DNA of 64,000 nucleotides from Gemmatimonas phototrophica (GCF_000695095.2 NZ_CP011454.1:2108001-2172000); one strand, 5' to 3'. Numbered from the stretch's first letter, positions 28,960 to 38,280 are shown. The notes: generated by a model from the sequence alone, not told the origin. Made by a program: numbers and translations.

Positions 28960-29000
28960 ACGGGCGCCCGTGCAGTTTTCAGTCTCTCTCAGCTTTCGGC

Positions 29001-29945
29001 ATGCCCACATCGTGGTGGATCGGCTTTAACGCCCTGGTGCTTTTCCTGCTCGCGCTCGACCTCGGGATTTTCAACCGGAAGCCCCATGCCGTTTCGGTCA
29101 AGGAAGCCCTCGGCTGGAGCGCGGTCTGGATTACCCTCGCGGTCGGCTTTGGCCTGTGGATTGGTCAGGCCATGGGGCGACAGGCGATGCTGGAGTTTTA
29201 TGCCGGCTACCTCGTTGAGCAGGCGCTATCAGTAGACAATCTGTTTGTCTTCATCCTGGTGTTCGGCTACTTCCGGATTCCGCAGGAACTGCAGCACCGC
29301 GTGCTTTTTTGGGGCATTCTGGGCGCCTTGCTGATGCGCGGCGCCATGATTGGGGCGGGCGCTGTCCTCCTCGCCAAGTTCCACTGGATCATTTACCTCT
29401 TTGGCGCGTTTCTGATCTACACCGGTTTCAAAATGGCGTTCGGCGGTGAGAATGAGATTGAACCCGAGCAGAATCCGGTCATCCGGCTGGTCCGCCGCTT
29501 CATGCCGCTCACCACGAAGTTCCACGGCGACAAGTTCTTCGTGCGGGAAGCACTGGAGCCCGGTGGCGTCGTGAAACTGGTGGCGACGCCATTGTTTGTC
29601 GTGCTGGCACTCGTCGAGACCACCGACGTGGTATTCGCCGTCGATTCCATCCCGGCCATTTTTGGTGTCACCAGGAATCCATTCCTTGTGTACACATCGA
29701 ATGTGTTTGCCATTCTCGGGCTGCGGTCAATGTATTTCGTTCTGGCCAACATCATCGGCAAGTTTCACTTGCTGAAGTACGGGCTGTCGATCGTGCTGGC
29801 CTTTGTGGGCGCCAAAATGTTGTTGTCGGAAATCCAGCCCATCAGCATTGGGGTCTCGCTCGGTCTCGTGGCTGGCGTGCTGATCGGCAGCGTGGTGTTG
29901 TCGCTCCTCATCCCGCCCAAGGGTGAGACCCCGACCGAGCACTGA
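29001..29945 (+). CDS. TerC-family integral membrane protein
   Basis: A 314-residue polytopic membrane protein of the TerC/Alx family. Characteristic segments are the start WWIGFNALVLFLLALDLGIF, EQALSVDNLFVFILVF with its acidic metal-site residues, and ETTDVVFAVDSIPAIF with the second acidic set. Family members export manganese or aid metal loading of secreted proteins, or are linked to tellurite tolerance. Manganese homeostasis is the best guess here. The ATG at 29001 begins exactly where homology should. It is the only + strand gene between 13.3 and 63.5 kb and is convergent with the amidotransferase gene. Confidence 0.92.
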   Translation: MPTSWWIGFNALVLFLLALDLGIFNRKPHAVSVKEALGWSAVWITLAVGFGLWIGQAMGRQAMLEFYAGYLVEQALSVDNLFVFILVFGYFRIPQELQHRVLFWGILGALLMRGAMIGAGAVLLAKFHWIIYLFGAFLIYTGFKMAFGGENEIEPEQNPVIRLVRRFMPLTTKFHGDKFFVREALEPGGVVKLVATPLFVVLALVETTDVVFAVDSIPAIFGVTRNPFLVYTSNVFAILGLRSMYFVLANIIGKFHLLKYGLSIVLAFVGAKMLLSEIQPISIGVSLGLVAGVLIGSVVLSLLIPPKGETPTEH

Positions 29946-29989
29946 CCACGTGCGGTTGATTCCGGCCGGCGGATTGCGCCGGTCTGCAA

Positions 29990-30589
29990 CTACGCCGCGG
30001 TTCCCCTACGGAAGGTGCGCGCCATGCGCAGGAAGTTCACCAGCAACGTGCGCCCGTGTTGCGTGAGGATCGATTCCGGGTGGAACTGCACCCCCCACAC
30101 GGGATGCGCGCGATGCTGCAGCGCGTGAATTTCCGTGGCGTCGTCGGTGGCCGTCGCGGTAACGTGCAGGCAATCGGGGAGCGTCTCACGCTTCACGATC
30201 AGCGAGTGGTAGCGCATCACGCCAAAAGGAGACGGGACATCGGCAAAAAGTCCCGTCCCATCGTGGACGAGTTGGGACATCTTGCCGTGCATGACCCGCG
30301 AGGCCCGCACCACGTCGCCGCCGTACGCTTCGCCAATGGCCTGATGGCCAAGACACACCCCAAGCAACGGGATCTGTCCACCGTACCGCCTGATCACGTC
30401 TACCGAGATCCCGGCCTCCCGTGGTGAACACGGTCCTGGTGATACCACAACGGCGTCCGGTGCCATTTGGCCCACTTCGTCGACCGTCAAACGATCATTG
30501 CGGTGGACTTCCAACTCCTCCCCGAGTTCCCCGAAATACTGGACGAGGTTGTACGTGAATGAGTCGTAGTTGTCGATCACCAGCAGCAT
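29990..30589 (-). CDS. Glutamine amidotransferase subunit (anthranilate or aminodeoxychorismate synthase component II)
   Basis: Supplies ammonia from glutamine to a chorismate-using partner (TrpE or PabB), neither of which is in the window. The 199-residue protein begins [18 protein letters not shown] and has the nucleophile cysteine in [17 protein letters not shown], the catalytic histidine in GVQFHPESI, and [14 protein letters not shown]. TrpG and PabA cannot be told apart by sequence, and one protein often serves both. The ATG at 30589 lies 7 bp after the xerD stop. A longer frame to 30709 would overlap xerD and is rejected. Confidence 0.92.
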   Translation of the reverse strand: MLLVIDNYDSFTYNLVQYFGELGEELEVHRNDRLTVDEVGQMAPDAVVVSPGPCSPREAGISVDVIRRYGGQIPLLGVCLGHQAIGEAYGGDVVRASRVMHGKMSQLVHDGTGLFADVPSPFGVMRYHSLIVKRETLPDCLHVTATATDDATEIHALQHRAHPVWGVQFHPESILTQHGRTLLVNFLRMARTFRRGTAA

Positions 30590-30596
30590 AAGGCGC

Positions 30597-31532
30597 TCAG
30601 GAACGCGGGTGGAATTGCTTGTGTACGCTACGAAGATACTCACGGTCCACGTGCGTGTAGATCTGGGTGGTGGCAATATCGGCGTGGCCGAGCATCTCCT
30701 GCACGGCACGCAGGTCCGCGCCCCCTTCCAGAAGATGCGTGGCGAACGAATGGCGGAGTGTGTGCGGTGACACGGGCTTTTCGATTGCCGCCTGATCCAC
30801 GTATTTCCGCAGGATTTTCCAGGCGCCCATTCTGGTCAGGGGTTTCCCCTGCCCATTCAGAAACAGGATGCCCTTGCCGTGCCCTCGTTCCAGTACGGGA
30901 CGCAGCTCGCGGACATACACGGCCACCGCACCAATCGCCGAACGCCCTATGGGAACGAGTCGCTCCTTGCTCCCCTTGCCGAACACGCGGACGAGGCCGT
31001 CTTCCAGCAGCACGTCTTTCAGCGCGAGACCAATCCACTCGGAAACCCGGAGCCCTGCCCCATAGGCCAGCTCCAGCATCGCACGATCACGAAAGGCCAG
31101 CCGTTCATCGAGCTGTGGCGCGGCCAGGAGGCGCGTCACTTCCTCGACCGACAGGACCTCCGGCAATGTCCGCCAGCGCTGCGGTGAATCCAATCGTTCG
31201 GTGGGGTCGCTGTGAACCAACCCTTCTGCCAGCAGAATGCGGAACCACGTCCTTAGCGCGGAGATATTGCGCCGGATGGAGCTGCCCGCCAACCCGAGAT
31301 CCTTGAGGTGATAGACAAACTCCCGCAAGATCGCCGGTGTAATGGCGGCCGCGCTCGCAATGCCGTGCTCCCGAAGGAACGCGGCACAGCGCAGGACGTC
31401 TCGACGGTACGCGTCAATCGTTCGCGGTGAGGCCCCGTCTTCCAAAGCGAGGGCATCTTCGAACGCCTGGAGATGGAAGCCACGTCGCAGCGTCCGCTCC
31501 TCTTCACTCATGGGCATCGGGGACATAGTCAT
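30597..31532 (-). CDS. xerD: Tyrosine recombinase XerC/XerD
   Basis: Site-specific recombinase that resolves chromosome dimers at dif. The 311 residues comprise an N-terminal SAM-like DNA-binding domain ([22 protein letters not shown]) and a catalytic domain. The catalytic residues are the arginine in [10 protein letters not shown], the lysine in [29 protein letters not shown] (H and R), the histidine in [14 protein letters not shown], and the tyrosine in that same segment. Closeness to XerD over XerC is a judgement from the motifs. The start at 31532 overlaps the dedA stop (ATGA). Met codons a few residues later are possible. Confidence 0.93.
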   Translation of the reverse strand: MTMSPMPMSEEERTLRRGFHLQAFEDALALEDGASPRTIDAYRRDVLRCAAFLREHGIASAAAITPAILREFVYHLKDLGLAGSSIRRNISALRTWFRILLAEGLVHSDPTERLDSPQRWRTLPEVLSVEEVTRLLAAPQLDERLAFRDRAMLELAYGAGLRVSEWIGLALKDVLLEDGLVRVFGKGSKERLVPIGRSAIGAVAVYVRELRPVLERGHGKGILFLNGQGKPLTRMGAWKILRKYVDQAAIEKPVSPHTLRHSFATHLLEGGADLRAVQEMLGHADIATTQIYTHVDREYLRSVHKQFHPRS

Positions 31533-32143
31533 GAACGGCGATGCCCGCGCTGCCGACGCCAAAACACAAACGCGACCGCTACGACCACGATGCCGAGGGC
31601 AACCAGGCCAAGGGTGCGTTGCTGCCGGGTAATGGCGGCCAGCAACTGGTCGGCGCTGGCGCCCGCCCGGAAGGCCAGCAGGCACACGACTCCGTACCAG
31701 ACACCCGACGCCAGGGACATCGCAATCGCGGATCGTCCGGCGCCAATGCCAAGCGCGCCCGCCATTGGCGGCACGAGCGCCCGCACCCCGGGGAGAAAGC
31801 GGCTGATCACGACCGCTACCATCCCCTGCCTCTGGAACTGCCGGGAGAATTCACCGGCCGCCTGCTCAGTGACAATTGAGGGGAAACGGCGGATGAGCCA
31901 CGGCAAACCAAAGCGATGCCCAAGGGCGTACATGAGCATCGCGCCACCAACGTTTCCCACCATGGTGGCAGCCCACACGCCGAGCATGGTACCGTTGCCG
32001 CGTGCGGCCACAAATGCGCCGAGCGCAATCACGGTATCGGCAGGCAACGGTGGGAAAACGTTCTCGGCGAACGCTGCCACCAAAATGGCGCCGTATAGCA
32101 GCGGGTCTGGCAAGCCGGCGAGCCACGCGAGCAGATCGTTCAT
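31529..32143 (-). CDS. DedA-family membrane protein
   Basis: A 204-residue inner-membrane protein of the DedA/SNARE-associated family, some members of which flip undecaprenyl phosphate or phospholipids. It shows the family pattern AFAENVFPPLPADTVIALG, the GNVGGAMLMYALG segment, and FLPGVRALVPPMAGALG with its key arginine. Several transmembrane helices are evident, and the C-terminus is strongly basic. It follows ispF by 37 bp and overlaps xerD. A role in recycling the lipid carrier would fit the many glycan genes but is inference. Confidence 0.9.
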   Translation of the reverse strand: MNDLLAWLAGLPDPLLYGAILVAAFAENVFPPLPADTVIALGAFVAARGNGTMLGVWAATMVGNVGGAMLMYALGHRFGLPWLIRRFPSIVTEQAAGEFSRQFQRQGMVAVVISRFLPGVRALVPPMAGALGIGAGRSAIAMSLASGVWYGVVCLLAFRAGASADQLLAAITRQQRTLGLVALGIVVVAVAFVFWRRQRGHRRS

Positions 32144-32180
32144 GACTCACGCATGGATTGAAGTTGCGTCGCAGCGCCGG

Positions 32181-32687
32181 TCAGGCGCCGTGAATGGTCG
32201 CCGTGCACATCACGGCGAGCCCTTCCTCCCGACCGATCCATCCCATGCCTTCGTTCGTCTTGCCCTTCACAAACACCTGATCGTGCGGAATGCGAAGCGC
32301 GTCACACAGCACGGCGCGCATGGCCTCACGATGCGGACCGATCTTCGGATGCTGGGTAATGACGGTCACGTCGACGTTGTGCACGCGATAACCGGCGTCC
32401 CACAAACGCTCCACCGCCGCCTTCAGCATCACGATCGAATCCTTGCCCTTGTTGGCCGAGTCCGTATCCGGAAACATCTGGCCGATGTCGCCGAACGCCG
32501 CCGCACCGAGAATCGCATCGGTGATGGCATGGCAGATGGCATCCCCATCGGAGTGACCGGCACAGTGTACATCCCCGGCAATGTCAATGCCGCCGAGGCG
32601 CATGGGCCCACCCTCACCGAAACGATGCGAGTCGTATCCGATGCCCACCCGCGTGTTCACCAACGTCGATGGCGGGATGTCCGTCAC
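32181..32687 (-). CDS. ispF: 2-C-methyl-D-erythritol 2,4-cyclodiphosphate synthase
   Basis: Fifth step of the MEP isoprenoid pathway. The 168-residue protein has the metal-binding GIGYDSHRF, the AGHSDGDAICHAITDAILGAA motif with catalytic histidine and aspartate, and QHPKIGPH. TNEGMGWIGREEGLA near the end matches the family. The neighbour ispD is not here. ATGA overlap with mqnC suggests co-regulation, reasonable since isoprenoids form the menaquinone side chain. Confidence 0.97.
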   Translation of the reverse strand: MTDIPPSTLVNTRVGIGYDSHRFGEGGPMRLGGIDIAGDVHCAGHSDGDAICHAITDAILGAAAFGDIGQMFPDTDSANKGKDSIVMLKAAVERLWDAGYRVHNVDVTVITQHPKIGPHREAMRAVLCDALRIPHDQVFVKGKTNEGMGWIGREEGLAVMCTATIHGA

Positions 32688-33742
32688 GCCGCCACCGTGG
32701 CGTGCGCGTCGGACGCTGCGGTGACACCGCTCGAGATGAGCGAATAGTCCTGACGCCGCCGCGCGGGAGTAAACCCGGCGTCGGTGATGAGCCGGTCGAG
32801 CTCATGGACAGTGGTGCGGTGTGTGGTGTTGGCCGCCGACACCACGTTCTCCTCGATCATGAGTGAGCCGAAGTCGTTGCAGCCATAGCGCAGGGCCATC
32901 TGCCCCACCTTCATGCCCATCGTCACCCAACTGGATTGCAGGTTGGGCACGTTGTCGAGCACAATGCGAGAGATGGCTACCGTACGCAGGTACGTGGTTG
33001 CGTCCGTCTTGGGCATGTGAGACATGGTGGGCGTATTTTCCGGCTGCAGCGGCCAGGTGATGAACGCCGTGAAGCCGTTGGTGCGCGCCTGCAGGTCCCG
33101 CACCCGCTGCAGATGCTCGATACGCTCCGCCAGCGTTTCGCCAATGCCGTACATCATGGTGACGGACGTTTTCATCCCCTCGTTGTGCGCGAGCTCCATG
33201 ATTTCCAACCAGCGATCAGCACCTGCCTTCTTGGGCGCTGCAATGTCGCGGACGCGCTGCACCAGAATTTCCCCACCGCCGCCAGGGATGGAATCGAGGC
33301 CGGCGGCCTTGAGCTCACGAATGACATCGCGCGCATCCATCCGGAAGCGCGTGGAGAAGAAATCCACTTCGCTGGGCGAGAAGCCGTGAATGTGAATGGG
33401 ATGATTCGTCTTGATGTAGCGCAGCAGATCGAGGTACCACTCAAACGGGATGTAGGGATTATGCCCACCCTGAATGAGAATCTGGACGCCGCCGAGGGCC
33501 TTCGTCTCCTCGATCTTCTCGCCGATCTGCTCGTACGACAGCGTGTACCCTTCCCCGTGTTTGGGGCGGCGATAGAACGCACAAAAGCCGCAGTCCGCCA
33601 CACATACATTCGTGTAGTTGATATTGCGGTCAACGATGTACGTCACCACACCGTGCGGGTGCTTCTGCTCCCGGATGCGGTCGGCCTCGAGGCCGAGTTC
33701 CAGCAACGGAGCGTTGGTGTAGAAATCGAGGATGTCACGCAT
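32684..33742 (-). CDS. mqnC: Cyclic dehypoxanthine futalosine synthase
   Basis: Radical SAM enzyme of the futalosine menaquinone pathway that cyclises dehypoxanthine futalosine. The 352 residues contain the cluster motif C47-x3-C51-x2-C54 (CVADCGFC), followed by AFYRRPKHGEGY, which is distinctive for MqnC, and LIQGGHNPYIPFEWY. It overlaps ispF (ATGA) and follows mqnA by 29 bp. MqnB and MqnD are not in the window. Confidence 0.95.
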   Translation of the reverse strand: MRDILDFYTNAPLLELGLEADRIREQKHPHGVVTYIVDRNINYTNVCVADCGFCAFYRRPKHGEGYTLSYEQIGEKIEETKALGGVQILIQGGHNPYIPFEWYLDLLRYIKTNHPIHIHGFSPSEVDFFSTRFRMDARDVIRELKAAGLDSIPGGGGEILVQRVRDIAAPKKAGADRWLEIMELAHNEGMKTSVTMMYGIGETLAERIEHLQRVRDLQARTNGFTAFITWPLQPENTPTMSHMPKTDATTYLRTVAISRIVLDNVPNLQSSWVTMGMKVGQMALRYGCNDFGSLMIEENVVSAANTTHRTTVHELDRLITDAGFTPARRRQDYSLISSGVTAASDAHATVAA

Positions 33743-33771
33743 GACGGATATGCTGGCTCACGGAAAGTCGG

Positions 33772-34641
33772 TCACGCGGCGGGCAGGAAGGCCAGCGAGC
33801 CATCAGGCACGCGGCCGGCCAGAACAAGCCGCCGGAAGAACTCCGTCAGACCCGCGAGATGCGGGTACGACAGTCGATAATCAAGCCCCGCGAAATACTC
33901 GCGGCACGCCTCCACCGAAACACCGCTGGCGAGTGCCGCTTGCGCGGAAATTTGCGGCAGATGCTGCAAGCCCCAATCGCGCGAAGCGATCAGTGAGGCG
34001 TGCGCGGACAGCGACGCATGGACCGGCGTCCGCCGTTGTGCAACCCACACGGCAAAGACAAAGGGCAAGCCGGTCCACGCCTTCCAGGCCGCTCCCAGGT
34101 CTTCCCGGTACGGATACCGCTCCGCCCACATACCACCGCGGCTGGCCGCATCAAACAACTTCAGCGCCGCATCACCGATCACCAGTCGGGCATCATGCGG
34201 CTCGTCGTCAAACCGGGCGATATCGCCCATCTCCGCATCACCCGGAACAAACTCCGGACGACACTTCCAGACATGCTCGAACAGCAGTTCGAGCAGATGT
34301 ACGGAGGTCATGCTGCTCTTGCTCACCACGACGCGACGGCCACCGAGGTCGCGTGCATCCCGCTTGCTGAAAAGCATGACACTGCGCACTGGGCCATCGC
34401 TGGTGATCCCCAATTCGGGGAGCAGCAAAAACTGGTGCGCATCCCGCGCATACTCCACCGCGGAGACCACACTGACGTCAATTTCACCGGCAGCCATCAG
34501 GCGATTCAGCTGGGTCGGTACACCGTCCACCAATTCGCCTGCCAGCGGCACGATGCCACGTTCAATGGCACTGTAGACCGGGAAACAGTTGATGTACCGA
34601 ATGCGACCAACTCGCAACGGTGAATGCCCGGTCTCGTCCAT
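33772..34641 (-). CDS. mqnA: Chorismate dehydratase MqnA
   Basis: First step of the futalosine route: dehydrates chorismate to 3-enolpyruvylbenzoate. The periplasmic-binding-protein-like fold shows RVGRIRYINCFPVYSAIE at the N-terminus, GVPTQLNRLMAAGEIDVSVVSAVEYA, and SKSSMTSVHLLELLF in the middle. The ATG at 34641 follows a GGGAG site and is one base past the mqnE stop, so I prefer it to the longer frame opening at 34668. The protein has 289 residues and no signal peptide. Confidence 0.94.
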   Translation of the reverse strand: MDETGHSPLRVGRIRYINCFPVYSAIERGIVPLAGELVDGVPTQLNRLMAAGEIDVSVVSAVEYARDAHQFLLLPELGITSDGPVRSVMLFSKRDARDLGGRRVVVSKSSMTSVHLLELLFEHVWKCRPEFVPGDAEMGDIARFDDEPHDARLVIGDAALKLFDAASRGGMWAERYPYREDLGAAWKAWTGLPFVFAVWVAQRRTPVHASLSAHASLIASRDWGLQHLPQISAQAALASGVSVEACREYFAGLDYRLSYPHLAGLTEFFRRLVLAGRVPDGSLAFLPAA

Positions 34642-34642
34642 G

Positions 34643-35842
34643 TCAGCTCCCAAGCGGCACGAGTTCATCGGCCGGCGCGGTGATCCCCTCGCCGGTGTCG
34701 TCGGGCATGAACTCCCGAATGACCTGATAGAACGAATTGCGTTCCGCGGGGGCTTTCCCGGCCCCGCGGATGAGTTGCAGCAATTGTGGCAGCGTCATCC
34801 CCTGCGGGGTGCTGGCACCCACGGCATGATAGATCTTCTCCCGCACCACAGTGCCTTCAATGTCATTCACCCCGAAATGCAGGGCGATTTGCGACAAGGC
34901 TGGCGTCACCATGATCCAGTGTGTCTTGATGTGCTCGAAGTTGTCGAGAAACAACCGGCCCACCGCCAGATTGCGCAGATCATCGAAACCGGTGGTGCTG
35001 GTACCGGTGCGCCCCAGCGTCTTGCCGAGTTCGTTATCGTCGGGGTGATATGCCAACGGGATGAAGGCCAGGAATCCGCCTGTCTCGTCCTGCAAATCAC
35101 GCAACATGCTGAGGTGCTGCATCCGATCGTCAATTGTTTCCACATGCCCATAGAGCATGGTGCAGTTGGACCGGATGCCGAGCTGGTGCGCGGTGCGGTG
35201 AACGTCGATGTAGTCCATGCCGCCCAACTTCTTGTCGGCAATCTGTTCACGCACGGCGGCGCTGAATGTCTCCGCTCCGCCGCCCGGCAGGGTATCCAGC
35301 CCGGCCTCACGGAGCGAGAGCAGTACCTCCTCACGTGTCATCTTTTCGATGCGCGCGAGATGGGCGATTTCCACGGCCGTCAACGCCTTGATGTGCACCT
35401 GCGGATGCCGTGCCTTGAGGGCGCGGAACATCGTGCGGTAGTACTCAAGCCCCGCCTGCATATCGAGGCCGCCCACAATGTGAAACTCGCGCGTGATGGT
35501 CCCGTCGGCGCGGTCGGACTCGGCCAGCACCTGTTCCAGCGTGTAGCGGTATGCCCCCTCTTCTTTGGGCAAGCGCGCATACCCGCAGAAGACGCAGGTC
35601 TTCCGCAGGACGCAGATATTGGTGGGATTGATATGCTGGTTGGCGGCGAACGTCACCCGGTCACCGTGGCGCGCACGGTTGGCCGCATCGGCCATGGCCC
35701 CGACTCCCAGAATGTCTGGCGAGGTGTACAACAGGGCACCGTCGGCAACGGTCAAACGCTCTCCCCGGATCAGCTTTTCACCGATGGGGCGCAGCGACGG
35801 ATCGCGCAGTTTCTCGAGGTCAAACGGGACAGCAAGCGGCAT
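34643..35842 (-). CDS. mqnE: Aminodeoxyfutalosine synthase, with altered cysteine spacing
   Basis: Radical SAM enzyme joining 3-enolpyruvylbenzoate to S-adenosylmethionine in menaquinone synthesis. The 399 residues include HINPTNICV just before the cluster site, LGGMDYIDVHRTAHQLGI, and MLYGHVETIDDR. The cluster cysteines are C77, C83 and C86 (CVLRKTCVFC), that is Cx5Cx2C and not the usual Cx3Cx2C that MqnC has next door. The bases are clear here, so this is not a reading-frame artefact. Genes for MqnA and MqnC follow directly, which supports the assignment. Confidence 0.92.
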   Translation of the reverse strand: MPLAVPFDLEKLRDPSLRPIGEKLIRGERLTVADGALLYTSPDILGVGAMADAANRARHGDRVTFAANQHINPTNICVLRKTCVFCGYARLPKEEGAYRYTLEQVLAESDRADGTITREFHIVGGLDMQAGLEYYRTMFRALKARHPQVHIKALTAVEIAHLARIEKMTREEVLLSLREAGLDTLPGGGAETFSAAVREQIADKKLGGMDYIDVHRTAHQLGIRSNCTMLYGHVETIDDRMQHLSMLRDLQDETGGFLAFIPLAYHPDDNELGKTLGRTGTSTTGFDDLRNLAVGRLFLDNFEHIKTHWIMVTPALSQIALHFGVNDIEGTVVREKIYHAVGASTPQGMTLPQLLQLIRGAGKAPAERNSFYQVIREFMPDDTGEGITAPADELVPLGS

Positions 35843-35908
35843 CAGGGCGTACCAAGGCTCCGGCGCGGCGTCACACCGCGCATCACCTCAATGAACGCCC
35901 CGATGGCC

Positions 35909-37150
35909 TTACCCGTGCCAGCGTCGGAGCGCGATCGAGACGTTGTGACCACCAAACCCGGAGCTATTGGAGATCGCGACGTTCACCTGGCGCGCCTTGG
36001 GCACGTTGGGGGTGACATCGAGGTCGCACTCCGGATCGGGGGTGCTGTAATTGATCGTGGGTGGAATCATACTGTCCCGCATAGCCAACGCGCACGCAAT
36101 GAATTCCACGCTCCCCGCCGCGCCCAGCATATGCCCGGTGGCGGACTTGGTGGAACTCACCGACAACTGGTACGCGTGCTCACCGAACACCGCCTTGATC
36201 GCCTTGATCTCGTTGGGATCGTTGAGCGGCGTGGATGTGCCGTGCGCGTTGATGTAATCGACATCGGACGGCGCCAATTTGCCATCGGCCAGCGCCTTAC
36301 GCATGGCCCGCTGCAGCCCTTCGTGCGCGTCCGGCTGCCCGGTCAGGTGATAAGCGTCACCGGTGGCGCCGTAGCCGATCACCTCGCCATAGATCCGGGC
36401 CCCGCGCCGCAGGGCGTGCTCGAGTTCTTCGAGCACCACCACCCCTGCCCCTTCGCCGAGCACAAACCCGTCCCGCGTGGCATCGAACGGACGAGAGGCC
36501 GTCGCCGGCGAATCGTTCCGCTCCGACAGGGCGGTCATGTTGCCGAAGCCGCCAATCGCCATGGGCAACACGGCTGCTTCTGTCCCGCCAACCAACATGA
36601 CATCGGCGTCGCCGTACGAAATGGTGCGGAACCCTTCACCGATCGCGTGCGCACTGGTGGCACACGCCGACATGGTGGCATAGTTCGGGCCCTTCGCGTT
36701 GAAGCGCATGGACACGATGCCCGCCGCGATGTCGGCGATGTACATCGGGATGAAGAACGGCGAGATCCGCCGGTTCCCCGACTTTATCAGCGTGGAGTGC
36801 TGGTCTTCCATGGTGGCCAGCCCACCGATCCCACTGCCAATAATGACGCCGGTCTCCTCGGGAACGTACCCTCCGTTCTCGAAGCCCGCGTCATGCATGG
36901 CCTGCACGGCAGCGCCCATCGCATACTGGGTGAACAGATCGGCGCGCTTGGCTTCCTTGCGGTCCATGTACAGGCCCACATCGAAACCCTTCACCTCGCA
37001 TGCAAACTTCACCTTGAAGTCTGATGCGTCGAACTTGGTGATCAGCGCGCCCCCGGACACACCCCCCAGCAGCGACTGCCAGGTCGTCGACACGTCGTTC
37101 CCGACGGCCGTGATCGCCCCAAGACCCGTGACGACGACCCGACGACGCAT
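35909..37150 (-). CDS. fabF: Beta-ketoacyl-ACP synthase II
   Basis: Elongates acyl-ACP with malonyl-ACP. The 413 residues start VVVTGLGAITAVGND. The Cys-His-His triad is in SACATSAHAIGEG, HGTSTPLNDPNE and KSATGHMLGAAGS. The ATG overlaps the acpP stop (TGATG), the classical acpP-fabF arrangement. FabB and FabF are similar, but length and context indicate FabF. Confidence 0.97.
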   Translation of the reverse strand: MRRRVVVTGLGAITAVGNDVSTTWQSLLGGVSGGALITKFDASDFKVKFACEVKGFDVGLYMDRKEAKRADLFTQYAMGAAVQAMHDAGFENGGYVPEETGVIIGSGIGGLATMEDQHSTLIKSGNRRISPFFIPMYIADIAAGIVSMRFNAKGPNYATMSACATSAHAIGEGFRTISYGDADVMLVGGTEAAVLPMAIGGFGNMTALSERNDSPATASRPFDATRDGFVLGEGAGVVVLEELEHALRRGARIYGEVIGYGATGDAYHLTGQPDAHEGLQRAMRKALADGKLAPSDVDYINAHGTSTPLNDPNEIKAIKAVFGEHAYQLSVSSTKSATGHMLGAAGSVEFIACALAMRDSMIPPTINYSTPDPECDLDVTPNVPKARQVNVAISNSSGFGGHNVSIALRRWHG

Positions 37151-37389
37151 CAGCCCGTGACCTTCGCCTCGAGGTACGCGATGGCGTCACCTACGGTGCG
37201 CAGCTTCTCGGCATCCTCGTCGGGAATATCGATGTTGAATTCCTTCTCGAATTCCATGACCAGTTCGACGATGTCGAGCGAGTCGGCGCCGAGGTCTTCG
37301 ATGAAGCTCGCTTCGGGGGTGAGCTTCTCGCGCTCAACGCCGAGTTCCTTCTCGATGATGTCCTTGATTTTCGACGCGTTATCCGACAT
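37150..37389 (-). CDS. acpP: Acyl carrier protein
   Basis: Carries the growing acyl chain on a phosphopantetheine attached to the serine in [15 protein letters not shown]. The 79 acidic residues have the normal length. A good AGAGGAA ribosome-binding site precedes the ATG. It is separated from fabG by a 115-bp gap with a hairpin, so it may be made from both the fab transcript and a separate one. Confidence 0.98.
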   Translation of the reverse strand: MSDNASKIKDIIEKELGVEREKLTPEASFIEDLGADSLDIVELVMEFEKEFNIDIPDEDAEKLRTVGDAIAYLEAKVTG

Positions 37390-37453
37390 GGGAACGGTTC
37401 CTCTGAAGTTGTTAAAGTGAGAATGCGGAACTTAGCCACAGCAAGGCGTCACA

Positions 37454-37494
37454 GGGAGGGTCTGCGGGGACAAAACCCGCGGAAGTGACCTCCC
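37454..37494 (-). promoter_or_regulatory. Hairpin between fabG and acpP
   Basis: An outer stem (GGGAGG 37454-37459 with CCTCCC 37489-37494) and an inner 7-bp stem (37462-37468 with 37476-37482, one G-T wobble) fold around a 7-base loop, without a T-run. It lies just past the fabG stop and could be an RNA processing or attenuation element that lets acpP be expressed at a different level. Confidence 0.35.
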
Positions 37495-37504
37495 AGGCGC
37501 CGGT

Positions 37505-38266
37505 TTACATCACCAGGCCGCCGTCCACGACAAAGACCTGCCCAGTTACATAACTGGTCAGGTTGGATGCGAGCACGACCACCATGCCCGCGATATCATC
37601 CGGTGTCCCCAAACGCTCCAGGGGGATCCCGGCACTCATGGACGCTCGCGCCTCCGGGGGCATGGCGGCCGTCATATCGGTTTCGATGAAGCCGGGCGCC
37701 ACGACATTGGCCAGAATGTTCCGCGAGGCCAGTTCCTTGGCGATCGATTTCGTCATCCCGATCAACCCCGCCTTGCTGGCGGCATAATTCGCCTGCCCCT
37801 TGTTGCCAATCAGTCCCACCACGCTGGCCACGTTGATGATCCGCCCCCAGCGCCGCTTCATCATCCCACGACTGGCGGCTCGGCAGGTGGCGAAGGCACC
37901 GCGCAGATTGGCGTTGATGACGGCATCCCAATCGTCGTCCTTGAGACGCATCATGAGATTGTCCCGGGTCAGGCCGGCGTTGTTGACCAGAATGTCCAAT
38001 TGGCCAAAATCCTTTTCCACCGCCTCCACCAGGGCCGTGGCCTGCGCAACCTCGGACACATCGGTGGCGTACCCCTTTACCTCGGCTCCGGTCGCGGCCG
38101 CAATCTCTGCTGCCGCCGCCTCCGCCTTCGCCTGATCACGGCCAGTCACAGCGACCCGCGCCCCGGCTTTGGCCAGCGCCGTGGCGATGGCTCGCCCGAT
38201 CCCGCGTGTTGATCCCGTTACCAGGGCCACGCGCCCATTGAGTTCGATCTGCATGCCAGCCGCCAT
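37505..38266 (-). CDS. fabG: 3-oxoacyl-ACP reductase
   Basis: Reduces beta-ketoacyl-ACP with NADPH. It is a short-chain dehydrogenase of 253 residues with VTGSTRGIGRAIA (cofactor), NNAGLTRDNLMMR, serine in INVASVVGLIGN, and the catalytic YAASKAGLIGMTKS. The start is ATG at 38266 or a second ATG four codons later (MQIELNGR), which gives a more typical N-terminus. It follows fabD by 14 bp. Confidence 0.96.
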   Translation of the reverse strand: MAAGMQIELNGRVALVTGSTRGIGRAIATALAKAGARVAVTGRDQAKAEAAAAEIAAATGAEVKGYATDVSEVAQATALVEAVEKDFGQLDILVNNAGLTRDNLMMRLKDDDWDAVINANLRGAFATCRAASRGMMKRRWGRIINVASVVGLIGNKGQANYAASKAGLIGMTKSIAKELASRNILANVVAPGFIETDMTAAMPPEARASMSAGIPLERLGTPDDIAGMVVVLASNLTSYVTGQVFVVDGGLVM

Positions 38267-38280
38267 AAAGCGTTGTCCGG

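Noticed and set aside
28886-29000. Manganese riboswitch (yybP-ykoY type) before terC
   Set aside because: The leader predicted from the promoter is under 60 bases and I cannot find the paired core.
29966-29982. Hairpin CCGGCG-GATTG-CGCCGG between terC and the amidotransferase gene as terminator
   Set aside because: Only 6 bp and no T-run on either strand. A bidirectional terminator is plausible but unsupported.
34589-37024. An 811-codon open frame on the + strand
   Set aside because: It runs antisense through mqnE and fabF, whose - strand proteins are unmistakable. Long antisense frames are expected in GC-rich DNA.
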